Positions 1 to 11,883 are shown, counted from the stretch's first letter. The stretch: 64,000 nt of DNA from Atherinomorus stipes (GCA_023101725.1 JALJCO010003410.1:1165001-1229000); one strand, 5' to 3'. A program made the numbers and translations. Notes: a model not told the origin generated them from the sequence alone.

Positions 1-240
1 ATTCAATTAATTAATATAAAAAAAAAAAAAAAAATGAAAAAAAAAAAAAACTATGTATTTATTTTTTTATCTTTATCTCACCCCAATTAGCAAGCCAATT
101 AAAATTATTCTCTCACTTCACCAAAGGAAAAGAGGGTGGATAAAATAAAGAGGAGAAGGGGGGGGGAAAAAAAAAGGTAGGGGGGTGAGGAGCAGAGAAG
201 AAAGAAAAATCAATTGCTTATCTGAAAAACACACACACAT

Positions 241-313
<73 letters not shown>

Positions 314-908
314 CATAAAGAAATGAAAAAAACAGGAAATAAAAATGACTTAGTAGATAAATAATTAATAAAAAAATAATAAATATTATATAAAAAAATT
401 ATAAAACAAAAAACTAAAAAAAACAATAAAAAAATAAAACTATAAAAAAAAATAAATAAATAAATAATTTATTTTTTAATTAATTTATAATTGTTGGAAA
501 TTATTATAAAAAATCAATAAAGGGAGAGGGATGTATAAAATGAAATATAATATATTAAATATTGATCTTTAACTTGGCATGGTGAGTAAAATGGGGAGGA
601 AAATGTGGGGAGGAATATTAGGGAAGATGATGATGAAGAAGATCATCAAGAGCGGAGATGGGACCTGGGAACGGCCCGCTCCAGGCGACACCTGTGGGAG
701 AAGATAATTATTCTTTTTTTATAAATTTTTTTTTTATAATATTTATATATTATATATATAATATATAATAAAAATATATATTAAAAAAATAAAATTAATA
801 AAAAAATTATTATTTTACCATATGTTTTTCTCTATATCTCTCCCTATCTTACATACACCCTCCATAATATGTAATATTGTGTCTTAAATTCATTAACATT
901 ATAATATA
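1..908. repeat. AT-rich low-complexity DNA with a (CA)/(TA) microsatellite
   Basis: This stretch is A/T homopolymers and AT-rich filler with a compound (CA)n-(TA)n microsatellite at about 229-309. No ORF here has a protein-like composition. The longest, at 118-426 on the minus strand, is just translated TA repeat. I see no gene. Confidence 0.8.
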
Positions 909-1681
909 CTGGGGATGCATGATATAATATAATCGGCTCCCTATCGGTATTGGCCTATATCGGCCTTAAAACTGAGTATCAGACATCGGCCACCCCACCA
1001 ATATTTAACCGATATTTAAAGGTTGAATATGGAACATTTTTATTAAAAGCTATATTTTTTTTATAAATAATACCTCCACAGGTCACTTGTGGGCGGGAGG
1101 GGGGGGGGGGGGGTTGTTAAAACTTCTAAAGACTAGGGGTGGGAAAAAATATCAATACACTGAAATATCTTGATATTTTAATATGCTGATATCATACTGA
1201 CATTTAAAAACACGGTATCGATCTATTTTACTAACGAAATATTGTGATATTTCATTGTTCTATTACAAAATCTCACGAGAATTCACGAAAATTTTGCGAA
1301 ATGTTCATATGCTGATAGATTGACATTTAAAAACATGGTATCGATCTATTTTACTAACAAAATCTCACGAGAATTCACAAAATAACACAAGAGTTTGTAA
1401 CAGAAGGATGAACTCTTGCGAGATTTTCTAAGTAAAATAGATCGATACCGTGTCTTAAATATCGATTTGAAATTGACATTTGAAAATATCACAACATTTT
1501 AGCATATCACTATTTTTTCCCATCCCTATTTTCCAAAGTTTTGGAAACGGATAACAAAACTGATTAATTGTCTTATTTTTTCAGCTTTAATATCGGTATT
1601 GATATCAGTTATCGGCCACATGAGTCTTAAACTATGGGCATATCAGATATCGGCCAAAAATTCCAATATTGTGCATCCCTA
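909..1681. mobile_element. Non-autonomous DNA transposon with GGGATGC ends
   Basis: The left end GGGGATGCAT and right end TGTGCATCCC form a short terminal inverted repeat. Both ends continue into related sub-terminal text (TATCGG, TCGGCC motifs). The same string ATAATATACT lies immediately before (901-910) and after (1681-1690) and looks like a target duplication. There is no transposase ORF. The end sequence is reminiscent of hAT-type MITEs, but the superfamily is not settled because the flanking duplication could be 8 or 10 bp. Confidence 0.55.
1133..1529. mobile_element. MITE nested inside the 909-1681 element
   Basis: The left end TAGGGGTGGGAAAAAATAT and the right end, whose reverse complement reads AGGGATGGGAAAAAATAG, form inverted termini. 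The interior is non-coding, with repeated ATCGATCTATTTTACTAAC blocks in both orientations, so the element folds back on itself. It interrupts the surrounding TATCGG-rich element and is therefore younger. Confidence 0.6.
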
Positions 1682-2376
1682 TAATATACTGCTGCTGTTT
1701 TACCATTTTACTCTCTGCAGCACAGGGAAATAAAAATAAATATTCATCTATATAATAATGATATCACATTATGAGAACCAAAATCATTTAAATGTTTGTT
1801 TTTTTTTTAATTATACTGACTGGGGGGGGGGGGGTCAAACGACCCACCAGTTTGTACAGCTACAGCTGAAACATTACTTTGATCATGTAGAGAACACATG
1901 ACTATCTCTTACAGTTAATTAATTCGCTCCAAAACAAATAATCAACTGTCCCTGCTTTCTCACCCCCTGTGGCGTTTTAAACTAAAGTTTTCTTCTTCTT
2001 GTGCACCCAAAACTGCCTGGAAACTAAGACACTCCATCTCAGATACCTCTGCCTGAGTACAGCGAAAGTAAATAATTGAATTGATTAATCAATAATTAAA
2101 AATTAACACTACCTTGCATCCTTAAGGGAAATCCTACTTCATTATAATACATGAGTAGTAAATAATGTAGTGATAAATATCCACAGAAATATTTACTTTC
2201 ATGGAGGACTTTTAAGGAGTTATTTTCGTAGCTATATTTATATATGGTCTATTTAAATATAAAAATTGTAAAACAATTACTATTACAGTTATAACAATAC
2301 TTTGAATAAAGTGAGCAGCCTAAAAGCTTTCCCCACCACAGTGTATTATAGCCTGGAACAGTATAGTGATGATATA

Positions 2377-2890
2377 CAGTTGTCCTCAAAATTATTCATA
2401 CCCTCCAATTAAAGATGGTTAAAAACTGCAAGTGAAATAATTTTGAATTTAAAAAAAAAAAAAAATTCAAGGAAAATCATGACATTGATTTTTAATTGTG
2501 GTTCAACAGAAATATTAAAAACAAACACACAAAAAAGAAAACAAGTAAACAAGCATGATGGGGCTCTGAAGCTAAAATTTTGTTGAGCAACACTGTGGCA
2601 ATCACTACAATGTGTTTTCTCTAATGTTTAAAAAGACTTTACATGAGCTGACGGGTATTTTGGCCCACTGTTCATGGAAAAGGTGCGCTAATGTGTCTGG
2701 GACAGTTTACTTTGATTTTTTTTAAATTATTCTTTGCAACCACAACTCAAAAGCAATGTTTTATTTAATCAAATTATAATTTTATAAATGTTTTATTTAT
2801 TCGTTTCTTTAGGTACTCGTTATCTGAATTACTGTTGTGAATTTAGCCTTTTCTTTAATTGGAAGGTATGAATAATTTTGAGGACGACTG
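2377..2890. mobile_element. Tc1/mariner-type MITE
   Basis: The left terminus CAGTTGTCCTCAAAATTATT and right terminus AATAATTTTGAGGACGACTG are inverted repeats, each flanked by TA as expected for the superfamily. The internal 514 bp is non-coding, with no DDE transposase fragment seen. Related ends occur at 46590-47160, 24320-24655 and 53127-53150, so this is a multi-copy family in the genome. Confidence 0.8.
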
Positions 2891-3019
2891 TAAAATTAAA
2901 CAGTAAGATTATGCGCTAGCTAGTAAAACATGATTATCTGCTACTTTCAAGCTGGCAGTTCTGTTTCGTATCAACCTGCCCGGCTCTGCTCTCATGTCAG
3001 CGCATCTCTGAACTCTCAC

Positions 3020-3154
3020 CGCCTTCATGAAGCTCCGGAAAAGCGCGTCCAGCAGCATCAGTTTCCACGGCTCACACACGCCGCTCGGTAGCGGCAGGTA
3101 GACGTAATAGGCGGCCGCCGACAGCAGGACCGCTCCGGCCAAACGGAGCCTCAT
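3020..3154 (-). CDS. First coding exon of an NCEH1/AADAC-like hydrolase
   Basis: The minus-strand frame starts at ATG (3154-3152) and gives 45 codons before a GTGAGA splice donor, so the exon ends in phase 0 at 3020. The peptide has a hydrophobic N-terminal anchor followed by AYYVYLPLP and [13 protein letters not shown]. This is the N-terminal signature of neutral cholesterol ester hydrolase 1 and its arylacetamide deacetylase relatives: type II membrane alpha/beta hydrolases of the ER, with the catalytic domain lumenal. The catalytic HGGG and GDSAG motifs would lie in later exons, to the left of this one, and none is visible in 1-3000. The gene probably continues beyond the window. GC-rich sequence just to the right (3155-3240) fits a promoter/5' UTR. 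The sequence after the donor (RVQRCADM...) is read-through, not protein. Confidence 0.72.
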
Positions 3155-3563
3155 CGTTGCGGACTGTACCTGCCAGGAGGGTCATACGGTGCAGTTGTTA
3201 AGTCGGAGGCGGTCGGCGGCTCCGCCAGGGATCGACGAAACACGGAGGAATGACCTTGATTTCAAAATGAAGGTACTAAATAAAGTTTTCATCGATTTTT
3301 AGAGGAGAAGGAAATGGCTGTGATGTTATTTTGAAAGTTTGCTTTAGGAAGTTGGTGACTGCTTGCGTAATCTTTGTGCTCATGGGAAATGTAGTTCGGC
3401 ACCGCTTAAAACGAAATTAGCTGCATTTTTTGTTTGCAACTGAGGAAGAAGTTTCAGGAAGAATATTGTGAAATATTGTGTGAGGTATTTATTTACAAAA
3501 TATTTTGTCTTGCGGTAAATATATTCTACTGAACAATTTTAATCTTTTTATTAATAGATATCT

Positions 3564-3592
3564 GTTTGTTGTTGTTGTTGTTGTTGTTGTTG
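3564..3592. repeat. (TTG)n microsatellite
   Basis: Nine or so perfect GTT triplets. The adjacent small ORF is only a run of valines from this repeat. Confidence 0.85.
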
Positions 3593-3887
3593 TTTTTTTC
3601 CCCAAAAATTACAGCAGTCTTCATTATGGTCCACTTAAAATAGTCACAAAAAGAGAGTGTTTTGAAAATATGACAAAATGTGATAGTTGTGAGTAATCAG
3701 AATTCTGATCAGTAGATCTGACAACTGAAATGTTATGGTCGAGGAACATGGTGCATTTTTCAATCTGTTCTAAGATTTTTTTGAACATACCAATGTAGTG
3801 ACCTATAACTCAAGCTTAGTGTTATTTTCAAAATATCTGGCCTTGTTTTGTCTACCTGGGTGATGCCTAACATATGTACTTGATTAG

Positions 3888-4236
3888 AATAAAATAAAAT
3901 AAAATAGAATAGAATAGAATAGAATAAAATAAAATAGAATAGAATAGAATAGAATAGAATAGAATAGAATAGAATAGAATAGAATAGAATAGAATAGAAT
4001 AGAATAGAATAGAATGGTTGTCTGTCTCTCTGTGTTGGCCCTGCGACAGACTGGTGACCTGTCCAGGGTGTACCCCGCCTCTCGCCTGATAATATCTGGG
4101 ATAGGCTCCAGCAACCCCCGCGACCCTGAACTGGATAAGCGGTACAGAAAATGACTGATGATGACAAATAGAATAGAATAGAATATGAGAATAGAATAGA
4201 ATAGAATAGAATAGAATAGAATAGAATAGAATAGAA
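3888..4236. repeat. (AGAAT)n pentanucleotide array with an embedded LINE-tail-like block
   Basis: Two long AGAAT arrays (about 3888-4013 and 4168-4236) flank a 150-bp block containing the strings GACAGACTGGTGACCTG and GGGATAGGCTCCAGCA. That block is a common teleost repeat, probably the 3' tail of a non-LTR element. The long ORFs here are translations of the pentanucleotide. Confidence 0.75.
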
Positions 4237-4269
4237 TGTACAGTTATTGCACAAGAATGTGCAATGCAC

Positions 4270-6575
4270 AAGAACTCCACTACCATCTCATATTGAAGGT
4301 GTGTGTGGTTCAGAAAATATAGTGGAACTATGGCGCAGACACTATAGTGATTTGTTTAACTCTGTTAAAAGTGAGATGTTGTTATTGAGAATGTTAATAT
4401 GACTGAGGGCTTGGTAGTTCGCACTAGTGAAGTCTCTGATGCAATCTTGAAGCTTGGAAATAACAAAGCTTGGGGGCTCGACAGTATAACAGCTGAGCAT
4501 TTGAAATTTTCAAGCTACAGATTATGTCCTCTGCTATCAATGTGTTTTACTGGATTTTTGACCCATGGAGTTTTACCTGACTGTATCATCTCTGTTGTTC
4601 TAGTTCCTGTCATTAAAGACAAGGCAGCTAAATTAAACAGTGTGCATAACTACAGGCCAATTGCTCTTGCTAGCATTCTCTCAAAAGTATTAGAGACTGT
4701 TTTGTACACTAGATTGGAAATGTTTGTCTCAACAAGTGATAATCAGTTTGGATTTAAGAAAAGGCATGGCACAGATATGTGCATTTATGCCCTAAAAGAA
4801 ATTGTGGGAAAATATCTTAGCTTGAGTACTTCTGTTTTTCTGTGCTTTATTGATGCCACAAAGGCATTTGATAGAGTAAACCATTCTAAACTATTTATGA
4901 AATTGATCAATCGAGGTGTGCCAAGATATTTGGTACGGATCCTTGTCTATTGGTATGCAAACCAACGCATGTATGTAAGATGGGATAACGCCATCTCTGA
5001 GCCCTTTCATGTGTGTAATGGTGTCAGACAAGGGGGTATTCTCTCCCCAGCTTTATTTAATGTGTACATTGATGACTTGTCCTCACAGTTAAACAGCTGT
5101 AGAACAGGGTGTGTCTTTGGTACATCGGTTGTTAACCATCTCATGTATGCGGATGATCTGGTGATAATCAGCCCGTATAGTGCAGGGATGCAGCAATTGT
5201 TGAAGATCTGTTCTGAGTTTGGGAAAGAACATGATATTTTGTATAACCCCACAAAGAGTAACATAATGATTGTAAGAAGTAAGGAGGACAAATATGTGGT
5301 CTTCCCAGTATTTTATTTATGTGAAAAGCCTATCATGCATGCTAGTGAAGTAAAGTACCTGGGGCATTTTATTACTGATGACTGGTGTGATGACAGAGAT
5401 ATTCAGAGGCAGTATTGCAAACTGTACACCAAGGGCAAACTCCGCCTCAGAACAGTGAAGCTCTCTTCCGCATTGTATTTAGTGTAATCCTCCCTTCATC
5501 CGCTAGGGGCTGGCTCAGAGCGAGCAAATCCCCATAGACTCCCATGTTAAAACGCCGGTTTATTAGGTCACGTTTCCTTCATGTCAACTGTGAGGGGGTG
5601 AATTTTTTTATAACTCATTCGTTTAGATGTTATTTATTCTTCAAATTACACATAATTAAGGGCGTGTCCTTATGACAGACCGGAAGCTCCGCCTGCCGAC
5701 CGGAGGCTCCTAGTTAGCTCCTTCATTGCTCTTAATAAGGTCTCAGTTTGTTACAGTCGCACAACGGCGGTGTTTAGTCAGCGAATTGCAAGTCTAAGCA
5801 TGTCTTACCTTAACCATGCCGCTTAGGGGGCTTATCTTTGTTAGCTCCTCTTAGTTTCGTGTTAGCTCAGTTAGCGTTTAGCCCACAGTACGTCAGCTGT
5901 CAATCATTTGTCCCGCGGCCGCGCTGTGCCCATTTTAGGATTTTCCTGGAGTGACGACGTACGTGACACGGCAAGATGGCGACGGTAAGACACGCCCAAC
6001 TGGCTTCACATTTCTCTATTCAGAAGAGACCGGAAGCTACGTCCAGTAATTATATACAGTCTATGCTGTACACCCAAGCAAATATGCTTTTACGTAAATT
6101 CAATATGTGTTCTCCTGATGTGAAATGCACCTTATTTAAAGCCTTTTGTACACCACTGTACACAGCCCCCGTGGTGGAACTATAGGCGGTGCACCATCCG
6201 CAGACTGACTGTGGCCTACAATGACGCCTTCAGGCTACTGCTGAGGGTGCCCAGGTGGCACAGTGCAAGTCAGTTATTTGTAGATGCTCGCATACCCACC
6301 TGTGAGGCATTACAAAGACATTTAATGTTTAGATTTATGCAGCGGCTCGAGGAGTCAGAGAACTCAATTATTCAGACCTTGACAAATCCTCATTTAAGCA
6401 GTTGCAGGTTCACATCTGCTTTGAGGAATCATTGGATGGAGAGACTTTTAATTAATGTGATGAACTGATTGTCTTTTTTGTCTTTTTTTATGTTTGTTGC
6501 TGTACCTTTTTTATCTTTTATAACCAATATGGACCTTCTTTGTGTCTGCAATAAAGAATTGAATTGAATTGAAAA
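4270..6575 (+). pseudogene. 5'-truncated non-LTR retrotransposon (reverse transcriptase)
   Basis: The open segment at 4399-5427 shows reverse transcriptase motifs in order: a YRPIALASILSK palm-finger motif, FIDATKAFDRVNH (first catalytic Asp), GVRQGGILSPALFN, and MYADDL (catalytic YADD). In-frame homology begins upstream at about 4310 (ELWRRHYSDLF). A 635-bp insertion at 5431-6065 interrupts the frame, after which the C-terminal part resumes (QANMLLRKFNMCSPDVK, then NDAFRLLLRVPRWHS) with at least one further frame break near 6182. The 3' end is AATAAAGAATTGAATTGAATTGA, a short tandem tail. The endonuclease domain is missing, so the copy is dead. The clade is not assigned; it resembles Nimb/Rex1-type elements but was not compared. 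Confidence 0.8.
5431..6065. mobile_element. 635-bp insertion in the LINE reverse transcriptase
   Basis: CTGTACACC occurs just before (5422-5430) and at the end (6066-6074). Removing one copy with the intervening DNA rejoins the RT reading frame (QYCKLYT to QANMLLRKF). The insert is non-coding and includes a GCTAGGGGCTGGCTCAGAGC block and a CGGCAAGATGGCGACGG block. No clear inverted termini are seen, so its class is unknown. Confidence 0.65.
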
Positions 6576-6674
6576 TGTGCAACGAAATGAAGGTGCTGAA
6601 CCAAAACAGTGTGCAATAAGATAGAATGAAAGATATAATGAAACTCAGTTTTCGAGTGGCTCAGTTTGAAGACT

Positions 6675-6675
<1 letters not shown>

Positions 6676-6752
<77 letters not shown>

Positions 6753-6843
6753 ATTTATGTATGTATGTACATATATATTTGTGTGTGTGTGTGTGTGTGT
6801 GTGTGTGGGGGGGGGGGTATGTATGTATGTATATACGTATATA

Positions 6844-6886
<43 letters not shown>
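6676..6886. repeat. Compound (AT)n/(GT)n microsatellite
   Basis: About 25 AT units are followed by three (GT)n blocks separated by GTAT-rich spacers and a G-run. Overlapping ORFs on both strands are artefacts of the repeat. It lies about 200 bp upstream of gene A. Confidence 0.9.
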
Positions 6887-6887
<1 letters not shown>

Positions 6888-6970
6888 AAAAAAACTCTTG
6901 ACAGTTTAATGCCATTTTTTTTCCTTGTTCAAATATAGTAGTAGACTTTTTTTTTGTTCTCAAATTGCTA

Positions 6971-6976
6971 CACCTG
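6971..6976 (+). promoter_or_regulatory. CACCTG E-box upstream of gene A
   Basis: A CACCTG hexamer lies 110 bp before the proposed ATG of gene A. The same hexamer, preceded by A/C, occurs 139-164 bp before the ATG of gene B and 157 bp before that of gene D. No convincing TATA box is seen for gene A; TATATAT at about 7059 is too close to the ATG. The hexamer is short, so chance is possible. Confidence 0.3.
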
Positions 6977-7085
6977 ATTCAATTACTCAGCTGTGTGCAG
7001 TTTTCGTTTAACGAAGGAAGCTGTTAAAGGTACAGAGTCACTGCTTCTCCCGAGGTTGATGCTTGGTATATATCGTCGCTAACTC

Positions 7086-8548
7086 ATGGGGTTAATTTTA
7101 AGGCAAGTACAAACTTTTTTTCCCCTCTTGTTTGATCTCTTGTTGTTTTTTTTTTATTTTGTTTTGTTTGTTTTTTTCTCTTTTTGTGACTATTTTTTTT
7201 TTTTTATCTTTTGTTTGATACCCTTATCTGAGTATGGTGATACTGCAGATAAGGGTTAAAAAAAAATGTATCAACTAGATATGAAAGATTAGATGTAGAT
7301 AATGGACATAGAAGAACACTAGAGATAAACTTCATCTTTTTATACTCTTTAGGCACCCCTGCATGCATAAATGGCTGCTTTGCCAGACTATAAAATGTTA
7401 TAATGAAATGGAATATAAACAAACCAGTATGTAAACTGTTCAGTGCTGTAAACTATAATTTGGTCAGGGATCGCTACAGAAGTGTTGGGTGACAACTGAT
7501 GGATAAAAATGTATTTCACAAATGTCCTATAGACAAAATTAAAGGAACACCTGTGCATTGGCTGTTTTAATGCCAAAAAGGGAAGAGGACAACCAAAAAA
7601 ATCTCCTGACTTAAATTTTGCTTTACTGTCTTCTTTCATATTATTGAAGTTTTTATGGTTTTTCTCTTGTCCAGATTATTCCTGTTGTCATTGTTAGCTG
7701 TTGGGGGGCATCAAGTAGATGGTAAGTTGGATTCAAATTGAACTACCTGACGTGTCTTTTGCATTGACTAATACATTTTCTCAACAGCTGACAGCGCTGG
7801 CTCTGACACAAATAAGAATGAAGACTTACTGGCAGCTGAACCATCAAAAGAAATCAAATCTGAGAAAGATTCTGAGCAGTCCTTTCATAATCCCCCAAAG
7901 CCTCCAGCAGAACAATCTGGTGATCAATCCCAGCAGCAACCAAGGATACACAATCTGCCAGAAAAATGTCCATCCAAGTCAAAGGTGCCTAAGCCTACGT
8001 GTCCTCCCCAGGTGCTCCAACAACCCACCTGCCCACCCCCTTTGCCACTGCAGGATAATCCAACTAAAATTTCCCAGCAGTCTAATCTACCTCTGACGGA
8101 ACACCAAATGCATGGGGACAACCAACATGGTCACTGGCCCACACACCAGCAGCATCAGGAGTCTGATAACCCACCCCAGTGGCATCAAGAGTACCGGCAG
8201 TATGGGCCCGTGTGGTCCGGGCAGTATGGCTCTCCACCGATGCGGCATGGGTATAATTATCCATCTAGGGGGGCTGACATGTTCTTTCTGTCCAGTCACA
8301 ATTCCCCTCGCAAGAGGCCCTGGCGTCAACACCTTCTTGCTCCCAAGGAGCCACACAGACACCAACCACAGGAACCTCAGCACATTTACCCACCCTGGGC
8401 ACACCCAGAGTCTAAGAAATTTAACTCTTTGATTCGAAGAACAAAGCAACGACTCAACTGGCCCAGGAGGCCTGACCATCTACTCAAGAAGCGACGTTAC
8501 AAATGGCCACACCAACGGGAACGGCTCATGAAGAAACAAGCAAAGTAA
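7086..8548 (+). CDS. Gene A: secreted proline-rich protein with strongly basic tail (3 exons)
   Basis: The exons are 7086-7102, 7675-7721 and 7788-8548, giving 825 nt (274 aa plus stop). The leader is MGLILRLFLLSLLAVGG, followed by HQVDA near the likely cleavage site. Exon 2 is 47 nt with phase 2 in and phase 1 out, exactly as in genes B, C and D. Intron 1 begins with GC (AAG|GCAAGT), a GC-AG intron; the nearby GT would destroy the frame. The mature part starts acidic (GSDTNKNEDLLAAEPSKE, like B and D), then is rich in Pro, Gln and His. It has three Cys near residues 85-108 (KCPSK, TCPPQ, TCPPP) and no tandem repeat. The last 60 residues are highly cationic, with Trp-Pro motifs (LNWPRR, YKWPHQ) and dibasic sites. 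There is no catalytic domain. It is likely an extracellular matrix or coat component. The C-terminus could bind polyanions or be proteolytically released. I do not recognise an orthologue. Confidence 0.72.
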
Positions 8549-8728
8549 CTTCTGCTACCCCAGCAGGTCACTCAGACATTAGCAGTTTCAGGTTTTTTCT
8601 AAGCTCCATCCTTACAATGATTACCCAATATTAGCTGAAGCTTCAACATATGGGCACCCAAGCTTAGAAATGCTGAATTGTTTTTACACAATTTTCTGCT
8701 TTAGGCATAGGAGCTGTACTGATATGTT

Positions 8729-8734
8729 AATAAA
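8729..8734 (+). terminator. AATAAA poly(A) signal of gene A
   Basis: AATAAA lies 181 nt after the stop codon, and a second candidate ATTAAA follows near 8807. The 3' UTR has no obvious intron, unlike genes C and D. Confidence 0.6.
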
Positions 8735-8819
8735 AACAGACTGCTCCTTTGTCTCCACTGTATTTAAGAATATTCTTGAAGTTGGTTTGTAGATGGATAA
8801 TTTTTTATTAAAGTGTCGT

Positions 8820-11330
8820 GCACAATCTAGTGCCCAGCCCACATGGGCTTATAAGACACTCAACAGACAAGATGACAGCAGGTTTCAAACTTCTTGAGAT
8901 GTACAAAACTCAAATTGGATACAACACTCTGTCATCTCTCCCAGGCCTTACTGACAAAAGCAACAAATGCAAAAATTTCTCTACATAGGATCCAACTTAA
9001 AATATTTTCATCCAGTAGCCAAAACAAATCTGCATTATTTCTGTTTACACACTCAAATAAGACAAGTCTTAGATCAGAGTACATTGGGCAATAAAGAACA
9101 AAATGATATTCATCTTCCACCACATTAAGATCAGAGTAAACAGACCCTCTCCTCTTCCGGAAGACCCTTGTACCTGCCCACTTCCACTGCCAGAGGGAGG
9201 CTACCAGTTCTAAACTGGGCACAAAGAGACCTCTGTTTTCTTGACAACTTAAATTTTACATAAGATTCAGTTTGGTACACTTCCTTAAACTGTATGTAGT
9301 TTCTTAATTTGGGTTTTCTACAGATGTCCTGTTTCCATTGTTTTTTAAAGTTATTGAAAAAAGATTCTTTTAGATTATTTAGATTACACTGCAGTTTATT
9401 CATGTAAATATAATTCAAGTTTGACATGAACAAGAACTTAGCAATTTCTTTTGCCCAGGGATGACCTCTAGCGAGATCCCATAAAAAGATCTTTTTGGTA
9501 AGCCTACCATCTGGCAGTTGGGTGAGGCGGTTCCATAAACGCAGCATCTCCACCCTCTGCTTTATAAGGCAAGGCTCCCAACCCATATCGCCCTCTACAG
9601 CTAATTTAGCAGTGAATTTATGAACACCTAGAAAACATCTAATCGCTCTGTTCTGAAGAGCATTAATATGTTTTATTTCCTCAAAGCCCCATATGCCAGC
9701 CGCATATAGCCAACCATAGAATCAAAAAGCTTTGTAAAAACAGAAAAACTCAGGTCCGGTAAGATCTTCATTTTACTCTGTATAGATCCCAGAGCTCTGC
9801 CAGCTGCTTCTGATAGATGTTTAGTCCCTTCAGTGAAGCACATGAACTAATTAAAAACCAATCCCAGGTATTTATAAGAATTTGTGTATGCTAAAGATGT
9901 CTGTTCATACATAAAATTAAACACACTTCTTTGGTCATATTTTTTTCTAAAGTGAATTATCTGTGTTTTTTCATTATTATAGTCTCCATTTTTTACACCA
10001 TGCACTCAAAATATTTAACATTTTTTGTAAATCCCCTTCAGTCTCTGCAAGCAAGACGACATAATCGGCGTATAACAAGATACTTAAATTTAAATCATCA
10101 ATTGGAATGCCGAGATTAGTTTCCTTAATTTCATCTATTAAGTCATTGATATACAGTGAAAATAATGTAGGTGATAAAACATCTTGCTTTACCCCAAAAG
10201 GAGTGGGGAACCAGCCAGTCCTAGTCATTAACCTGTACACAAGCAACTGGGTTTTTATACAGAGATTTAATTGCTTTATAAAACCTACCATAAATACCAT
10301 AAGTTATTAGTTTATATTGCAGAAGGTCTCTGTTTACCCAGTCAAATGCCTTCTGAAAATCAATGAAACAGGCAAATGTATGTTTTCTTTCATATAATCT
10401 GGCTCTTAGCACTGATGATAAAGCATAAATATGATCTAAACAAGTCCTACCTTTCCTGAATCCATTTTGCTCATCTGCCAAAATATTATGTGCTTCTACA
10501 TATTGGTTCAGCCTGTTATTGAGGATACTGGAATAAAGTTTATAAACAGTACTAATCAGGCTGATGCCTCTATAATTTAGAGGTTCTCTGGGGTCTGCTT
10601 TAGGGGACTTTGGTATTGGTTTTATAACTGACCGATACCACTAATAATGGATAATGAATAATGGAGTTTGAAAAACATGTTTGAAAAAGACACTGCAGAA
10701 AATGAATTAAAGCTGGAGCCTTCAGGGCTTCATTAGGAATCCCCTCAACACCCACAGCTTTGTTTGCTTTAGCTGCATTTATGACTTTTTGCACCTCCTC
10801 TAATGTAATGTCATAATCCAACTTATCATTTTGAATCAATGTAACATCTGATAGCTCTTTTTCTAATTTAACTTTCTTTTCAAACATTTGACTTAAAGCT
10901 TGCTCATCAAATAACAGAGGTCAGTCACCTCCATAGAGGTACCGATAGTCATTTTCCCATTTTGATAAAATCGTATCTTTTTCAAAACAATCATCTCCCC
11001 CATCTATGATTATCTCCATTGGAATTAATTTATCTTTCTGAGGTCCTAATCTATTAATTTCTTTCCAAAACAGCTTAGGATTTACCTGCAAATGATCTAA
11101 ATTGAGGGACTGTCCTCTTCTAAATTTTTGTTTGAAAAACCGTAGCTTTGAATCAAAAATTTTTTGACATCTCTTATATTCATTTTTTAAGAAAATTCTT
11201 TCATTCAACTCTTTACATTTAAGGAAACTTTTTTTTAGCTAAATGTAATGCATCCCAGAGAGTTTGTAAGTCTTTATTCCAGTAGGGTTGATTTATTTTA
11301 TAGTATGGCCTTGTCTTCCTTACTGTAAGT
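8820..11330 (-). pseudogene. Decayed non-LTR retrotransposon, minus strand
   Basis: Minus-strand fragments run from right to left: KSKLRFFKQKFRRGQ-like linker (11208-10921), an RT N-terminal block (EVQKVINAAKANKAVGVEGIPNEAL, 10887-10600), NGFRKGRTCLDHI and FIDFQKAFDWVNR (10481-10221), GVKQDVLSPTLFSLYINDL and LYADYVVLL (10300-9977), and a C-terminal domain (9586-8932) ending with a Cys/His cluster (EDEYHFVLYCPMY). Frames shift repeatedly. The catalytic YADD reads YADY, so the copy is inactive. The endonuclease domain is not seen. The strings come from different reading frames and are cited only as landmarks. Confidence 0.8.
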
Positions 11331-11883
11331 GAGCTACCCATTTCCTTATGAACAAAGTCACAGGTTTGTAAATGGGTCAGTCAACTCCCCAAGTTCCCAC
11401 CCAGTCTTTGGTTTGGCTAACCAAACCTGTTGGGTTTTAAACCAAAAATTTGAAGAAATTTGCTTTAAAGCAGAACTCAGTAACTTCAGCTCAGGGCTCC
11501 CTCTTGTGGCGTCCTTTCACTGTCGTAAAGTTCGTACCCCCCTACACCCCCACAGCACACAGATGGCTTCTCTATATATTTCTAAGCTTTTACTAGCTTG
11601 TTGATGCTGCTTTGCTGCATTGGTAGCAGCAGTTCATCTCCCTCTGCTCAAAGCAGAGTCCTGTCACTCCTGCAATGGAACGTTTTACCCGCTTTTTATG
11701 GGTAAATATGCCGTGGATTATATTTTTCTCTGGTGTTGGCGGGTAGTAGGTAGCAATACGAACTTTTATTTACTTTTTGCGGCCTTGACAAGTGATTGAG
11801 CCTGAAGCAGTGATGCTTCACCCAGCGGCCAGGCAGCGCAAGCTCCATGAATCAGTTCTTCACTCTGGTCCAGCAAAGAGTTG
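11331..11883. other. Intergenic DNA, no gene seen
   Basis: There is mixed sequence with a block (CAGTAACTTCAGCTCAGGG to about 11520) that resembles dispersed fish repeats. No splice-bounded coding segment was recognised. Confidence 0.6.

Noticed and set aside
3760..4286. ORFs of 76-169 aa on the minus strand
   Set aside because: They translate the AGAAT pentanucleotide (ILFYS repeats).
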